This document shows, piece by piece, positions 63,911-64,000 of a stretch of DNA of 64,000 nt; the stretch's first letter is position 1, and each line of letters begins with the position of its first letter. The notes under the pieces were generated by a model. That model did no database searches. It was not told the origin of the DNA and worked only from the letters and a program-made list of their open reading frames with translations. This stretch comes from Agrypnia vestita (lineage: Eukaryota; Arthropoda; Insecta; Trichoptera; Phryganeidae), in NCBI GenBank assembly GCA_016648135.1, contig JADDOH010011204.1, positions 1-64,000 on the forward strand, given 5' to 3'. Made by a program: the position numbers and the translations under genes.

Positions 63911-64000
63911 GAGGTAAGCCACTTGCATTAGTGTGAGTAATAAATACCCTCTGTAACACGTAAATTGTGTAGTGGTATTCTTTTTTTAAAGCTATTTTAT

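Noticed and set aside
1..64000. CRISPR arrays, operons, prokaryotic promoters or integrated phage
   Set aside because: No regularly spaced direct repeats with unique spacers, no Shine-Dalgarno-linked gene strings; the window is eukaryotic.

Overview
The window is AT-rich (roughly two-thirds A+T), gene-poor eukaryotic nuclear DNA. I see no prokaryotic operons, ribosome binding sites, rRNA genes or functional tRNA genes. The repeat content points to an insect, most likely a moth or butterfly: tRNA-derived SINEs with A/B boxes, LINE fragments ending in a 'WLGHVERM'-type tail and GAA or GTTA simple repeats, Penelope-like GIY-YIG remnants, Helitron-like elements ending in a hairpin plus CTAGT, long foldback MITEs, hAT elements, and LTR-type promoters with TATA boxes. 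The lepidopteran assignment is inference from this repertoire.

Only one locus looks like intact genes: a head-to-head pair at 47.07-48.45 kb. The minus-strand gene (112 aa) and the plus-strand gene (224 aa) both encode Cys/Pro-rich proteins without a signal peptide and share a 375-bp intergenic promoter. The minus gene runs into a 44-bp tandem repeat. All six repeat units, read on its strand, encode a similar 14-residue peptide of the type EPGKCYPPKC..YR followed by a TAG stop. The gene uses the first unit as its C-terminus, and the other five lie beyond the stop.

Second-tier coding evidence is an orphan internal exon at 60124-60334. It has a polypyrimidine tract and TAG acceptor, 70 open codons and a consensus GTAAGT donor, which suggests part of this window is intron of a larger plus-strand gene. 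Weaker terminal-exon candidates lie at 33222, 40488 and 54481. Two unassigned minus-strand frames lie at 59.0-59.5 kb.

Layout: 0-9 kb is dense in repeats (SINE, Helitron-like, Penelope-like, LINE, LTR-like, and a hAT element with a nested SINE). 9-18 kb is AT-rich with a 514-bp foldback MITE, an LTR-like promoter, a GC-rich possible conserved noncoding block and a retroposon with a perfect 10-bp target-site duplication. 18-28 kb has three LINE remnants, a complete foldback MITE and a Helitron-like element. 28-46 kb is AT-rich with twin hairpins at 28.4 kb, further SINEs and MITEs, and several GC-richer blocks that may be cis-regulatory. 46-49 kb holds the Cys/Pro gene pair. 49-57 kb holds a short MITE, an LTR-like promoter, a hammerhead-like motif, LINEs, a pogo-like element, and a Helitron-like element directly abutting a foldback MITE. 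57-64 kb holds the orphan exon, a duplicated E-box, a hAT element with an 8-bp target-site duplication and a second Penelope-like fragment.
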